The notes under the pieces: model-generated
Told to the model about the DNA's origin: nothing
The model's database searches: none
Seen by the model: the letters and a program-made list of their open reading frames with translations, nothing else
Shown here: piece by piece, positions 8,360 to 17,591 of the stretch
How the letters are laid out: each line of letters begins with the position of its first letter
Numbering within the stretch: the stretch's first letter is position 1
Made by a program: the position numbers and the translations under genes
DNA from: Rikenellaceae bacterium
GTDB taxonomy: Bacteria; Bacteroidota; Bacteroidia; Bacteroidales; Rikenellaceae
Direction of reading: 5' to 3'
Assembly: GCA_015060015.1 (NCBI GenBank)
Contig: SUZG01000004.1
Span: 57,503 to 121,502 of the forward strand
Length of the DNA: 64,000 bases

Positions 8360-11300
8360 GAGAACAGATATAAAGAAGGTTATGGTAATCGGCTCTGGTC
8401 CGATTGTCATTGGTCAGGCCGCAGAGTTCGACTATGCAGGTACGCAGGCGTGTCTGGCATTGAAGGAGGAGGGTTATGAGGTAATACTCGTGAACTCTAA
8501 CCCCGCAACAATTATGACCGACACCAATATCGCCGATAAGGTATATATGGAGCCTTTGACGCTGGAATATGTGGCGAAGATTGTTCGCTATGAACGTCCC
8601 GACGCCATTGTCCCCGGTTTGGGTGGTCAGACAGGTCTGAACTTGGCTGTGCAGCTTGCCAAGAAGGGTATTTTGGACGAGTGTCATGTGGAGATTCTGG
8701 GTACTTCGTTCGAGAGTATCGAGAAGGCCGAGGATAGAGAACTCTTCAAGGAGTTGTGTATCAGCATAGGTGAGCCGGTGCTTCCCTCTTTGGTTGTGAA
8801 TACTATGGAGGATGGCGTGAAGGCTGCCGAGAAGATTGGCTACCCCGTAGTGTTGCGTCCCGCCTTTACTCTTGGCGGTACGGGTGGCGGCTTTGCCGAT
8901 AATGAGGAGGAGTTACGCGAGATTATGCGTAATGCCCTTATCCTTTCGCCCGTGCATCAGGTTTTGGTTGAGAAGAGCATCAAGGGCTATAAGGAGATTG
9001 AGTTTGAGGTTATGCGTGACAAGAACGATACCTCTATCGCAATTTGTAGTATGGAGAATATCGACCCTGTGGGTATCCATACAGGCGACTCGATGGTTGT
9101 GGCACCTGCACAGACCTTGACCGATAAGGAGTACCAGTTGTTGCGTGGCAGTGCCTTGAAGATAATTCGTGCCTTGAAGATTGAGGGTGGCTGTAATGTG
9201 CAGTTTGCGTTGGACCCACTCTCGTTCAAGTATTATATCATCGAGGTTAATCCTCGCGTGTCGCGTTCTTCGGCTTTGGCTTCGAAGGCGAGTGGTTTCC
9301 CGATAGCCCGCGTTACGGCGAAGATTGCCGTTGGTCTGACTCTTGATGAGATTACCATCTCAAACCGTCCTGCCTGCTTTGAGCCTGCGTTGGACTATGT
9401 GGTGTTGAAGGTGGCACGCTTCCCATTTGATAAGTTCAGTGACGCATCGAATGAGCTGGGTACGCAGATGAAGGCTACGGGTGAGGTTATGAGTATCGGC
9501 CGCACTATTGAGGAGGGCTTGTTGAAGGCGGTTCGTTCACTCGAAACAGGCGTTTGTCATATCTATCACAAGAAGTTCGATGACTGGAAGGTAGAGGCTC
9601 TGTTGGAGTATATCCGCAAGGGAACAGACGATAGAATCTATGCCATAGCACAGCTTATTCGTTTGGGTGTTGATTTGCTTATCATCTACAACCATACGAA
9701 GATTGATATGCTGTTCCTCGAAAAGTTGAAGAACATCGTCGAGATGGAGAAGGTTGTCGCTGCTGCCAAGGGCGATACCGAGGTGCTCAGAGAGGCCAAG
9801 AAGATGGGCTTCAGCGATAAGTATATCGGCCAACTTTGGGGTATGACCGAAGCAGAGGTATTCTTGAAGCGTAAGGCGGAGAAAATATTCCCCGTATATA
9901 AGATTATCGACTCGTGTGCAGGTGAAATCAATACCTATGTACCCTACTTCTATTCAACCTATGAGGCAGAGAACGAGTCTGTAAGGAGTGATAGAAAGAA
10001 GATTCTGGTGCTTGGCTCAGGCCCTATCCGAATCGGTCAGGGTGTGGAGTTCGACTACTCTACCGTTCACGCTATCTGGACTATTAAGGAGGCCGGCTAC
10101 GAGGCTATCATCATCAATAACAACCCCGAGACGGTATCTACCGACTACACTATCAGTGATAAGCTCTACTTCGAGCCACTGACGGTCGAGGATGTGATGA
10201 ATGTTGTTGAGCTGGAGCAGCCCGACGGTATCGTGGTGTCGCTGGGTGGTCAGACGGCAATCAACCTTGCAGAGCCTTTGGCTGACTTGGGTGTGAAGAT
10301 TATCGGTACGGGCATTGAGGCTATCAACAACGCCGAGGATCGTAAGTGCTTCGAACGTATTATGAACGAGGTGGGTATCCCCCAGCCCAAGGCAAAGGCC
10401 GTAACCGACATCGAGGCAGGTGTAGAGGCCGCAGCAGCTATCGGCTACCCTGTGTTGGTACGTCCGAGCTTCGTGCTTGGTGGTCGTGCAATGCAGATTG
10501 TCGGCAACGAGGAGACTCTGCGTCACTACCTGCGTTCAGCCGTTGAGATTAACGAGAAATCGCCCGTTTTGGTCGATAAGTATATTCAGGGTAAGGAGTT
10601 GGAGGTCGATGCTATCTGTGACGGCAAGGATGTCTTTATCCCCGGCATTATGGAGCATGTCGAGCGTACGGGAATCCACTCTGGCGACTCAATCAGCGTC
10701 TATCCCACTTTCAGCGTGAGCCAGCAGGTTAAGGATACGATTATCGAATATACCAAGCAGCTGGGTCTGGCTATCGGCATTGTCGGCCTGTTTAATATCC
10801 AGTTTATTGTTGATGAGCAGGATAAGGTCTATGTGATTGAGGTAAATCCTCGTTCATCGCGTACCGTGCCGTTCCTGTCAAAATCTACGGGCGTGCCTAT
10901 GGCAAAAATTGCAACGATGGTTATCTTGGGTCACTCGTTGAAGTCGCAGGGCATTACCGAGGTGTATGGCAAGGAGAGCCCTCGCTGGTTTGTTAAGTCG
11001 CCTGCATTCTCGTTTGCCAAGATTCGCGGTGTCGATTCATACCTCTCACCGGAGATGAAATCTACGGGTGAGGCTATCGGTTATGATAAGAGCCTTAATC
11101 GTGCGTTGTATAAGTCGTTGCAGTCGTCGGGTGTGGCGGTGGCCAACTATGGTACTATCTTCGTTACTATCGCCGATGCCGACAAACAGCGTGCATTGCC
11201 ACTTATTAAGCGATTCTATGACTTGGGCTTCAATATCGAGGCGACGAAGGGTACTTGCGAGTTCTTGCGTAGTCATGGTATTCGCACTCGCCATTTGCGT

Positions 11301-11534
11301 AAGCTAAGTGAGGGCAGCACCGAGATTTACGACTCATTGCGTAAGGGTCACGTTACCTATGTAATCAACACTATCGATGTCAATCAGCACAGCACACGTC
11401 GCGACGGATACGATATCCGAAGGGCTGCGGCCGAGAATAATGTTACATTGTTTACGGCATTGGAGACTGTGAGTGTGTTGCTCGATGTTTTGGAGGAGAT
11501 AACTCTCGGAGTATCAACTATTGACGGTAAATAG
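8352..11534 (+). CDS. carB: Carbamoyl-phosphate synthase large subunit
   Basis: A 1060-residue CarB close to the usual length (about 1070). It has two homologous synthetase halves, each with a preATP-grasp and an ATP-grasp domain (first half about 1-400, second about 555-930), and a C-terminal MGS-like regulatory domain (about 935-1060). Motifs include VMVIGSGPIVIGQAAEFDYA at the start, its repeat ILVLGSGPIRIGQGVEFDYS in the second half, and VNPRVSRSSALASKA and VNPRSSRTVPFLSK at the metal sites. It phosphorylates bicarbonate and carbamate and accepts ammonia, normally channelled from CarA. Both halves look intact, so the enzyme should work with free ammonia even if CarA lacks glutaminase activity. 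In enterobacteria the C-terminal domain binds UMP and ornithine. Confidence 0.96.
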   Translation: MPKRTDIKKVMVIGSGPIVIGQAAEFDYAGTQACLALKEEGYEVILVNSNPATIMTDTNIADKVYMEPLTLEYVAKIVRYERPDAIVPGLGGQTGLNLAVQLAKKGILDECHVEILGTSFESIEKAEDRELFKELCISIGEPVLPSLVVNTMEDGVKAAEKIGYPVVLRPAFTLGGTGGGFADNEEELREIMRNALILSPVHQVLVEKSIKGYKEIEFEVMRDKNDTSIAICSMENIDPVGIHTGDSMVVAPAQTLTDKEYQLLRGSALKIIRALKIEGGCNVQFALDPLSFKYYIIEVNPRVSRSSALASKASGFPIARVTAKIAVGLTLDEITISNRPACFEPALDYVVLKVARFPFDKFSDASNELGTQMKATGEVMSIGRTIEEGLLKAVRSLETGVCHIYHKKFDDWKVEALLEYIRKGTDDRIYAIAQLIRLGVDLLIIYNHTKIDMLFLEKLKNIVEMEKVVAAAKGDTEVLREAKKMGFSDKYIGQLWGMTEAEVFLKRKAEKIFPVYKIIDSCAGEINTYVPYFYSTYEAENESVRSDRKKILVLGSGPIRIGQGVEFDYSTVHAIWTIKEAGYEAIIINNNPETVSTDYTISDKLYFEPLTVEDVMNVVELEQPDGIVVSLGGQTAINLAEPLADLGVKIIGTGIEAINNAEDRKCFERIMNEVGIPQPKAKAVTDIEAGVEAAAAIGYPVLVRPSFVLGGRAMQIVGNEETLRHYLRSAVEINEKSPVLVDKYIQGKELEVDAICDGKDVFIPGIMEHVERTGIHSGDSISVYPTFSVSQQVKDTIIEYTKQLGLAIGIVGLFNIQFIVDEQDKVYVIEVNPRSSRTVPFLSKSTGVPMAKIATMVILGHSLKSQGITEVYGKESPRWFVKSPAFSFAKIRGVDSYLSPEMKSTGEAIGYDKSLNRALYKSLQSSGVAVANYGTIFVTIADADKQRALPLIKRFYDLGFNIEATKGTCEFLRSHGIRTRHLRKLSEGSTEIYDSLRKGHVTYVINTIDVNQHSTRRDGYDIRRAAAENNVTLFTALETVSVLLDVLEEITLGVSTIDGK

Positions 11535-11545
11535 TCAGAGTAAGG

Positions 11546-12286
11546 ATGTATAAAAAAAGTATATATAAAATCGTCGCAAACGAGCCTCTGACACGCGATG
11601 TGTGGCGAATGGTCCTGGAGGGTGATACGCAGTGGATTTCACACTCGGGTCAGTTTGTCAATATCGAGTTGGAGGGGCTCTATCTGCGTCGCCCTATCTC
11701 TATATGCGATTGGGATGACAGAAGCATAACACTTATCTATAAGGTCGTAGGCCGAGGTACCGAGCAGATGCGAAAGATGCAGGCGGGTGAGTGCCTGGAT
11801 GTGCTTACGGGGCTGGGCAATGGCTTTAATGAAGATGTGGAGTGCGAACGACCTCTGCTGGTAGGCGGAGGCGTGGGCGTTCCCCCACTCTACCATTTGG
11901 CAAAGGAACTCATTGCTCGTGGCCGAAAGGTCAGCGTTGTGTTAGGCTTTAATGCAGCATCAGAGGTCTTTTATGCCGAGGAGTTTCGTGCGTTGGGAGC
12001 CGAGGTCTTTGTTTCAACCGTCGATGGCTCGGTGGGTGTGAAAGGCTTTGTGACAGATGCAATTCGCGAAGCTGCGATAGATTTCGACTACTTCTATTCG
12101 TGTGGCCCGTTGCCTATGTTGAAGGCTCTGTGCGGAGCTACCGATGTCGATGGCGAGCTCTCTTTTGAGGAGAGAATGGGCTGCGGTTTTGGTGCTTGTA
12201 TGGGTTGCTCGTGCAAGACCCTGACGGGTAACAAGCGTATCTGCAAGGAGGGCCCTGTAATGAAACGTGGGGAGATAATTTGGTAG
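11546..12286 (+). CDS. pyrK: Dihydroorotate dehydrogenase B, electron-transfer subunit
   Basis: A 246-residue FAD/[2Fe-2S] flavoprotein that passes electrons from dihydroorotate (through PyrD FMN) to NAD+. Visible parts are a flavin-binding barrel with LRRPISICDW (about 48-57), an NAD-binding fold with LLVGGGVGVPP (about 105), and a C-terminal cluster region GCGFGACMGCSC with a last Cys in KRICKEG supplying the four iron-sulfur ligands. Length is normal. It starts 11 nt after carB and is followed after 3 nt by pyrD, the standard pyrK-pyrD pairing of class 1B dihydroorotate dehydrogenases. A NAD-linked enzyme suits an anaerobe without an oxygen-linked quinone pool. Confidence 0.93.
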   Translation: MYKKSIYKIVANEPLTRDVWRMVLEGDTQWISHSGQFVNIELEGLYLRRPISICDWDDRSITLIYKVVGRGTEQMRKMQAGECLDVLTGLGNGFNEDVECERPLLVGGGVGVPPLYHLAKELIARGRKVSVVLGFNAASEVFYAEEFRALGAEVFVSTVDGSVGVKGFVTDAIREAAIDFDYFYSCGPLPMLKALCGATDVDGELSFEERMGCGFGACMGCSCKTLTGNKRICKEGPVMKRGEIIW

Positions 12287-12289
12287 GCT

Positions 12290-13210
12290 ATGGAGAAGAA
12301 ACTGGATTTATCGGTTGAGTTGTGCGGAGTAAGGCTGGATAATCCCGTAGTGCCTGCAAGTGGCACATTCGGATTTGGACGCGAGCATAACGAGTTTTAC
12401 GATATCAATGTGCTTGGCTCTATCTCGGTGAAGGGAACAACGCGTGAGGCACGCTTTGGTAACCCTACGCCACGCATTGCCGAGTGCCGTGCGGGTATGA
12501 TTAACTCTGTGGGATTGCAAAATCCGGGCATCGACGCAGTGATTGAGAGGGAGTTACCCGAGTTGAGAAAGATATTTCATAAGCCTATAATTGCCAATAT
12601 CAGCGGTTTCTCTATCGACGAGTATGCCGAGTGCTGTGCGAAGATGGATAAGCAGGAGCAGGTTGAGATTTTGGAGGTCAATGTGTCGTGTCCCAATGTG
12701 CATAATGGCGGTATGAGTTTCGGCACACAGCCCGAAATGGCAGCCGAGGTTACGCGTGCTGTGAAGGCTGTAACCAAGAAGCCTGTGTTTATTAAGTTGA
12801 GCCCCAATGTTACCGACATTGTCGCTATCGCCAAGGCGTGCGAGGAGGCGGGAGCTGACGGTATCTGCTTGATAAATACGCTGCTGGGTATGCGAATTGA
12901 CACCCTGCGTCGCAAGCCTGTTATAGCCAATAAGATGGGCGGATTTTCGGGCCCTGCGGTATTCCCCGTAGCTGTGAGGATGGTATATCAGGTGTCGAAG
13001 GCTTGTCGTATTCCCGTTATGGGCTGTGGTGGCGTGGAGAGTGCTTCGGATGTTATTGAGATGATGATGGCCGGAGCTACTGCCGTTCAGGTGGGTGCTG
13101 CCAATCTGAAAAACCCCTATGCCTGCAAGGAGATTATCGAGGCATTGCCCGCAGAGATGCAGCGTCTTGGTATTGAATCGTTGCGTGATATAATCGGTGT
13201 AATTGATTAA
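12290..13210 (+). CDS. pyrD: Dihydroorotate dehydrogenase B, catalytic subunit
   Basis: A 306-residue FMN TIM-barrel enzyme oxidising dihydroorotate to orotate. The active-site loop NVSCPNVHNGG carries the Cys that is the catalytic base in class 1 enzymes (class 2 enzymes have Ser). FMN and orotate contacts include VPASGTFGFG near the N-terminus, ANISGFS, KLSPNVTD and the phosphate-binding GCGGVESASD near the C-terminus. It pairs with PyrK just upstream. It is the last gene of the first pyr operon and is followed by a strong terminator. Confidence 0.95.
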   Translation: MEKKLDLSVELCGVRLDNPVVPASGTFGFGREHNEFYDINVLGSISVKGTTREARFGNPTPRIAECRAGMINSVGLQNPGIDAVIERELPELRKIFHKPIIANISGFSIDEYAECCAKMDKQEQVEILEVNVSCPNVHNGGMSFGTQPEMAAEVTRAVKAVTKKPVFIKLSPNVTDIVAIAKACEEAGADGICLINTLLGMRIDTLRRKPVIANKMGGFSGPAVFPVAVRMVYQVSKACRIPVMGCGGVESASDVIEMMMAGATAVQVGAANLKNPYACKEIIEALPAEMQRLGIESLRDIIGVID

Positions 13211-13251
13211 GTGATAGCGTGAAACGATACATTATCGTTACTCAAAATGAT

Positions 13252-13287
13252 AGAGCCTGTCTAAACACATAGACAGGCTCTCTTGTT
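13252..13287 (+). terminator. Terminator between pyrD and the LytTR gene
   Basis: A perfect 12-bp stem AGAGCCTGTCTA / TAGACAGGCTCT with a 6-nt loop lies between convergent genes and probably serves both. A smaller perfect inverted repeat (AACGATA-CAT-TATCGTT, 13223-13239) lies just before it. Confidence 0.8.
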
Positions 13288-13302
13288 ATAGGTCGGTAGG
13301 TG

Positions 13303-14262
13303 TTATGCCTCTTGCTTTGGCTCGTTCTCCTCGGTCGGCGTAGCGGTCGATGTGGTGGCGTTGCTATCAGCCGAGTGGTGACTGAGCAGAGTCGAGTTGT
13401 ATTTGTCGATTTTCTCAACCAGATTCTTGAAGTAGCTCTTCGATACGGGAATGGGCTTGATATCGGTGTTGTTAAGTATGATATAGCGTCCCTGGCTACT
13501 CTTCTTTATGTGGTTGATTTTGGTCACATTGATCATATATGAACGATGGCATCTGACGATAGATGTGTCGGCGAGGTTCTCCTCGATGGTCTTTGTGCGG
13601 CAACGCAACATATAGGAGAGAAGCCTATCCTGATTCTCGTAATATATCTTGATGTAGTTATCCTGCGACTCCATATAATAGAGTGAGTCGGAGTGTATCG
13701 TCAGCTTCAAAGCTCCGTTGTAGTCGTAGAAATTAACCAACGAAGGGTATGTTATGGAGCTCTCGGTTGTCAGCGACAATTTATACTGCAACATCTCCAG
13801 CTCCTCGGTCTTGGCCTTGTAGGCTGCGTAGAGAACGAGGATGGTGTAAGGTATTGCCATTATGAGAGTTAAGCACCCTACTGCCTTGCCCAGAATCTGC
13901 CATACGGGCTCATCTACGGGCGGTACGAATACATAGGTAAAGTAGGTGTAGAATATCGCAATGACGATGATTTCGGCAAGCACCCACAGTATGTATTTCG
14001 GAAGGGTAAACCTGATTTTGGTCTGTGCGGAGTATAACCCTAATTTGCTTATCGCCAGAATTGCCAGTGCCACGATGTAGAAGGCAACCGTCATCCCGAA
14101 GTGCTGGGTGTCGGAGAGGCTGAACCACGCCGTCATAGAAAAAGGCGTGTATATAAGCATAAATAGTATTGAGAATGTAAATATGAAGAATACCGAAAAG
14201 GTAAAGTATCGTTTATCAACAAGAAACTTGGGAATCTCCCAATTTTTATCTATATTTGTCAT
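13303..14262 (-). CDS. Membrane-anchored LytTR-domain transcription regulator
   Basis: A 319-residue protein. The track starts at a TTG 9 codons upstream; the ATG giving MTNIDKNWEIPKFLV is preferred. The N-terminal half has about four hydrophobic transmembrane segments (roughly residues 20-150) and no recognisable receiver domain. A short helical linker leads to a C-terminal LytTR DNA-binding domain (about 190-300) with typical motifs LYYMESQDNYIKIYY, LRCRTKTIEE and VRCHRSYMINVTKI. Such membrane-LytTR proteins occur in Bacteroidetes and may sense a membrane signal directly, without a histidine kinase; none is adjacent here. The ligand and target are unknown. It lies alone between the pyr operon and fabH, so control of either neighbour is possible but unproven. 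Confidence 0.8.
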   Translation of the reverse strand: MTNIDKNWEIPKFLVDKRYFTFSVFFIFTFSILFMLIYTPFSMTAWFSLSDTQHFGMTVAFYIVALAILAISKLGLYSAQTKIRFTLPKYILWVLAEIIVIAIFYTYFTYVFVPPVDEPVWQILGKAVGCLTLIMAIPYTILVLYAAYKAKTEELEMLQYKLSLTTESSITYPSLVNFYDYNGALKLTIHSDSLYYMESQDNYIKIYYENQDRLLSYMLRCRTKTIEENLADTSIVRCHRSYMINVTKINHIKKSSQGRYIILNNTDIKPIPVSKSYFKNLVEKIDKYNSTLLSHHSADSNATTSTATPTEENEPKQEA

Positions 14263-14398
14263 ATCGTTTTCGCTTAATACACGCTGCAAAGATGGCTATT
14301 TTAGTTGGAAAAAAATAATTTTTGCCGTCTAAAATGCTTGTTTCGTCACAAAAACCGACTTTCGGCCACACCTGACGGGGTTTTGGTTGGGATTTGAA

Positions 14399-14406
14399 TA
14401 TTTTTG
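14399..14406 (+). promoter_or_regulatory. Candidate -7 box upstream of fabH
   Basis: TATTTTTG matches TAnnTTTG 54 nt before the fabH ATG. The only upstream TTG candidate (14383-14385) is 13 nt away, shorter than usual, so support is modest. Confidence 0.4.
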
Positions 14407-14460
14407 TGACCGCCTCCGAAAAGGGGTGCAAAAAGGTATTTAACGAAAAGGATTTTTTAC

Positions 14461-15414
14461 ATGAGAATTATTGGAACAGGAAGTGCCAGACCCGCGAAGG
14501 TGGTGACGAATACTATGCTTGAAGGGATGCTCGACACGAGTGATGAGTGGATAAGAGAGCGTACAGGCATTGTTGAAAGACGCGTCATCTCGTCGGAGAA
14601 GTTGGAGGACTTGGCCATCGAGGCGTCGAAGCAGGCAATAGAAGATGCGGGCATCAGCCCAACAGATATAGACTACATAATATGCTCAAATGTGGTGAAT
14701 GAGTATGTGACACCGGCGTTGAGCTCTATCGTGCAGGGTGCTGTTGGTGCGAAATGTGCTTGTGTGGATATCAATGCGGCGTGTTCGGGCTTTATCTATG
14801 CGTTGGATATGGCCGATGACCGCATCAAGAGTGGCAAGGCAAAGACTATCCTGGTGCTGGCGGCCGAGGAGCCTACGCGAATGGTCGATTGGAATGACCG
14901 TTCGCTGTGTGTGCTGTTTGGTGATGGTGCCGGAGCTGTTGTGGTTACCGAGGGGAATGAACTCTTCACTTCGCGACTCACGACAAAGAGTATGCTGGAC
15001 TGTTTGTACTATCATCGCCGTCTGGAGCCTACCCCATACATTACGAAGGAGGAGATAGGCGGGCCGTTGTTTATGAATGGTCGCGAGGTGTTCAAAACAG
15101 CCGTATTGTCGTCGTCAAGGGACATCTCGTATATCCTCAAAGAGGCGGGGCTGACACCGAGTGATGTTAAGTATTATGTGCTGCATCAGGCCAATATGCG
15201 TATTGTGGATGCTATTGCCAACTACCTGAAGCTCGATATGTCGCACTTCCCGCATAATGTGGAGTATAGCGGAAATACCTCGTCGGCGAGTGTGCCTTTG
15301 TTGCTGGATACACTCTCTCGCGAGGGCAAGTTGCAGCGTGGCGACAAGATTTTGATGAGTGCATTTGGTGCGGGATTTACTACGGGAGCCTGCATTATTG
15401 AATGGGTAAAATAG
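14461..15414 (+). CDS. fabH: 3-oxoacyl-ACP synthase III
   Basis: KASIII starts fatty-acid synthesis by condensing an acyl-CoA with malonyl-ACP. The 317-residue protein is of normal length. The catalytic triad is visible: Cys in INAACSGFIYAL (about 110), His in LHQANMRIVDA (about 240) and Asn in EYSGNTSSASVP (about 270). The C-terminal GFGAGFTTG-type glycine-rich stretch is present as AFGAGFTTGACIIEW. It is followed by fabF after 29 nt and fabG after that, forming a fatty-acid elongation block. No acpP or plsX gene is next to it in this window. Confidence 0.94.
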   Translation: MRIIGTGSARPAKVVTNTMLEGMLDTSDEWIRERTGIVERRVISSEKLEDLAIEASKQAIEDAGISPTDIDYIICSNVVNEYVTPALSSIVQGAVGAKCACVDINAACSGFIYALDMADDRIKSGKAKTILVLAAEEPTRMVDWNDRSLCVLFGDGAGAVVVTEGNELFTSRLTTKSMLDCLYYHRRLEPTPYITKEEIGGPLFMNGREVFKTAVLSSSRDISYILKEAGLTPSDVKYYVLHQANMRIVDAIANYLKLDMSHFPHNVEYSGNTSSASVPLLLDTLSREGKLQRGDKILMSAFGAGFTTGACIIEWVK

Positions 15415-15443
15415 AGAACTAATAAATAATAAAGTAGGACAGA

Positions 15444-16694
15444 ATGAACAAACGTGTTGTTATTACCGGCTTGGGCGTGGTTTCGCCCGTAGGTAACAAT
15501 ATCGCAGATTTTTGGAAAAACCTCACAGAGGGACACTGTGGCATAGACTATATCAAGGGCTATGAGGATTATGATTTGCCGGTAAGCGTAGCAGGTCAGA
15601 TTAAGGAGTTTAACCCCGAGGAGCAGGGGCTGGAACGTAACGATATTCGCCGTAACGACCCCTACTGCCAGTATGCTCTGGCGGCGGCTATTCAGGCTAT
15701 GCGTGATAGCGGCTTGAAGTCGGGCGAGAATGTCAAGACCGAACGTCTGGGCGTCTATGTAGGCTCGGGTATTGGCGGTATGCAGACCTTTGTTGCGGAG
15801 ACCGAGAAGCTCCTGAATGAGGGTGTAAATCGTATCTCGCCACTGTTTGTGCCGATGATGATTGCTAATATCGCAGCGGGAAATATAGCCATAAAATTCA
15901 ACGCACAGGGCGTTTGTCTGCCCGTCGTTACGGCTTGTGCTACGGGTACGCACGCTGCGGGTGAGGCCTATCGTGCTATCAAGCACGGCTACGCTGATGC
16001 TATCATCGTGGGTGGTGCCGAGGCTTCGGTGCATCCGCTCTCTATCGGTGGCTTTGCCAATGCCAAGGCTTTGACGCGTTCAACCGACCCAAAGAAGGCT
16101 TCTATACCGTTCAATGTCAATCGTAACGGCTTTGTCATTGCTGATGGTGCCGGTGTGTTGGTTTTTGAGGAGTTGGAGAATGCCTTGAAGCGTGGAGCTA
16201 AAATCTATGCCGAGGTTGTGGGCTATGGTAACAGCTGTGATGCACATCACGTTACGGCTCCAAGTCCCGATGGCGTGCCTGCGTCGCGTGCTATCAAGCA
16301 GTCGCTGGATGAGGCTCAATTCGATGCGGAGAAGGATACTCTTTACATAAATGCTCACGGAACAAGTACTCCGCTGAATGATAAGTCGGAGACTGCGGCC
16401 ATCAAGCTCGCTATGGGCGAGGAGGCTGCCCGCAAGGCTATAATCAGCTCGACGAAGTCTATGACGGGTCATATGCTGGGTGCTACGGGTGCTGTGGAGT
16501 TGATTGCTGCGGCTCTTACGGTTGAGAATGGCGTTGTGCCTCCCACTATCGGCTTGGATGAGCCAGACCCCGAGTGCGACCTTGACTATACGCCCAATGT
16601 GGCACGCAAGGCCGATGTGACGGTTGCTATATCTAACTCGCTGGGCTTTGGCGGTCATAATGCGTGTGTGGCACTGCGTAAATGGAGTGAATAA
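15444..16694 (+). CDS. fabF: 3-oxoacyl-ACP synthase II
   Basis: KASII elongates acyl-ACP by decarboxylative condensation with malonyl-ACP. The 416-residue protein has the usual thiolase fold and Cys-His-His set: Cys in VTACATGTHAAGEA (about 164), His in NAHGTSTPLND (about 305) and His in KSMTGHMLGATGAVE (about 340). N-terminal MNKRVVITGLGVVSPVGNN and the glycine-rich NSLGFGGHNACVAL near the C-terminus are diagnostic. It sits between fabH and fabG with gaps of 29 and 15 nt, so the three genes are very probably co-transcribed. Confidence 0.95.
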   Translation: MNKRVVITGLGVVSPVGNNIADFWKNLTEGHCGIDYIKGYEDYDLPVSVAGQIKEFNPEEQGLERNDIRRNDPYCQYALAAAIQAMRDSGLKSGENVKTERLGVYVGSGIGGMQTFVAETEKLLNEGVNRISPLFVPMMIANIAAGNIAIKFNAQGVCLPVVTACATGTHAAGEAYRAIKHGYADAIIVGGAEASVHPLSIGGFANAKALTRSTDPKKASIPFNVNRNGFVIADGAGVLVFEELENALKRGAKIYAEVVGYGNSCDAHHVTAPSPDGVPASRAIKQSLDEAQFDAEKDTLYINAHGTSTPLNDKSETAAIKLAMGEEAARKAIISSTKSMTGHMLGATGAVELIAAALTVENGVVPPTIGLDEPDPECDLDYTPNVARKADVTVAISNSLGFGGHNACVALRKWSE

Positions 16695-16709
16695 TTTAAG
16701 TGTTAGGAT

Positions 16710-17456
16710 ATGAAACTTTTGGAGGGCAAGGTGGCACTTGTGACGGGTGCTGCCAGAGGTATCGGTAAGGCTGTGGCACTGCGTTTTGCCGAGCAGGGAG
16801 CCGATGTGGCTATTACCGATTTGGTGATTAACGAGGCTGCGGAGCAGACCGTAAAGGAGTTGGAGGCTTTTGGCGGTAAGGTGAAGGCCTACGCCTCAAA
16901 TGCAGCATCGTTTGATGAGGCTCACGAGGTGGTGAAGCAGGTGGTTGAAGATTTTGGCCGCATAGATATATTGGTAAATAACGCAGGTATCACGAAGGAT
17001 GGCCTTATGATGCGAATGTCGGAGGCACAGTGGGACGCTGTGATAAATGTCAATTTGAAGTCGGCGTTTAACTTCATTCACGCCGTAACACCCATTATGG
17101 CACGCCAGCGAGGCGGCTCTATTATAAATATGTCGTCGGTTGTGGGTGTGTCGGGTAATGCCGGACAGTGTAACTACTCGGCCTCGAAGGCAGGTATGAT
17201 AGGCCTTGCAAAGTCTATCGCCAAGGAGATGGGCCCGCGTGGCATCCGTGCCAACTGCATCGCACCGGGATTTATCATTACCGAGATGACAAACCAGCTT
17301 CCGCAGGAGGTGCGTGATGCGTGGAATCAGATGATACCGTTGCGTCGTGGCGGTACGCCCGAGGATGTGGCAAATGTCGCCCTCTTCCTCGCCAGCGACC
17401 TCTCGGGATATGTCAGCGGTCAGGTTATCCACTGCTGCGGTGCTATGAACTGCTAA
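16710..17456 (+). CDS. fabG: 3-oxoacyl-ACP reductase
   Basis: A 248-residue short-chain dehydrogenase that reduces 3-oxoacyl-ACP with NADPH in each elongation cycle. Motifs: cofactor-binding TGAARGIGKAVALRF (about 12-26), NNAGITKDGLMM (about 90), catalytic Ser in NMSSVVGVSGN, and Tyr/Lys in YSASKAGMIG (about 155). The C-terminus ends SGQVIHCCGAMNC; many FabG proteins end GGQ(x)nVDGGM, so the two Cys in this tail are slightly unusual. SDR enzymes are diverse, but position after fabH-fabF supports FabG. A terminator follows. Confidence 0.9.
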   Translation: MKLLEGKVALVTGAARGIGKAVALRFAEQGADVAITDLVINEAAEQTVKELEAFGGKVKAYASNAASFDEAHEVVKQVVEDFGRIDILVNNAGITKDGLMMRMSEAQWDAVINVNLKSAFNFIHAVTPIMARQRGGSIINMSSVVGVSGNAGQCNYSASKAGMIGLAKSIAKEMGPRGIRANCIAPGFIITEMTNQLPQEVRDAWNQMIPLRRGGTPEDVANVALFLASDLSGYVSGQVIHCCGAMNC

Positions 17457-17461
17457 ACATG

Positions 17462-17494
17462 AGCCATCTTCCGAAAAGGAGGGTGGCTTTTTTT
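17462..17494 (+). terminator. Intrinsic terminator after fabG
   Basis: An 11-bp stem (AGCCATCTTCC / GGAGGGTGGCT with two G-U pairs) and GAAAA loop are followed by seven T residues, separating the fab block from the second pyr operon. Confidence 0.85.
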
Positions 17495-17519
17495 GATATT
17501 AAAAAGCCTCAATTTGTTA

Positions 17520-17549
17520 TTGTTTTTGTCGAAAAAAACGTTAATTTAG
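17520..17549 (+). promoter_or_regulatory. Probable promoter of pyrF-pyrE-pyrB
   Basis: TTG (17520-17522), a 19-nt spacer and TAATTTAG (17542-17549; 7 of 8 to TAnnTTTG) fit the local promoter pattern. The resulting leader is only about 36 nt, with no room for an attenuator, unlike the pyrC operon. Confidence 0.45.
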
Positions 17550-17591
17550 CACTCTGAAAACATATATATAACCCAAAATCTATAACATACT

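Noticed and set aside
7292-8410. 372-codon ORF antisense to carA
   Set aside because: It mirrors carA, which has clear family motifs, and its own translation is Leu/His/Arg-rich with no recognisable domain. Long antisense ORFs here come from codon bias, as do 18993-19982, 3725-4372, 15222-16034, 16080-16658 and 52324-53175.
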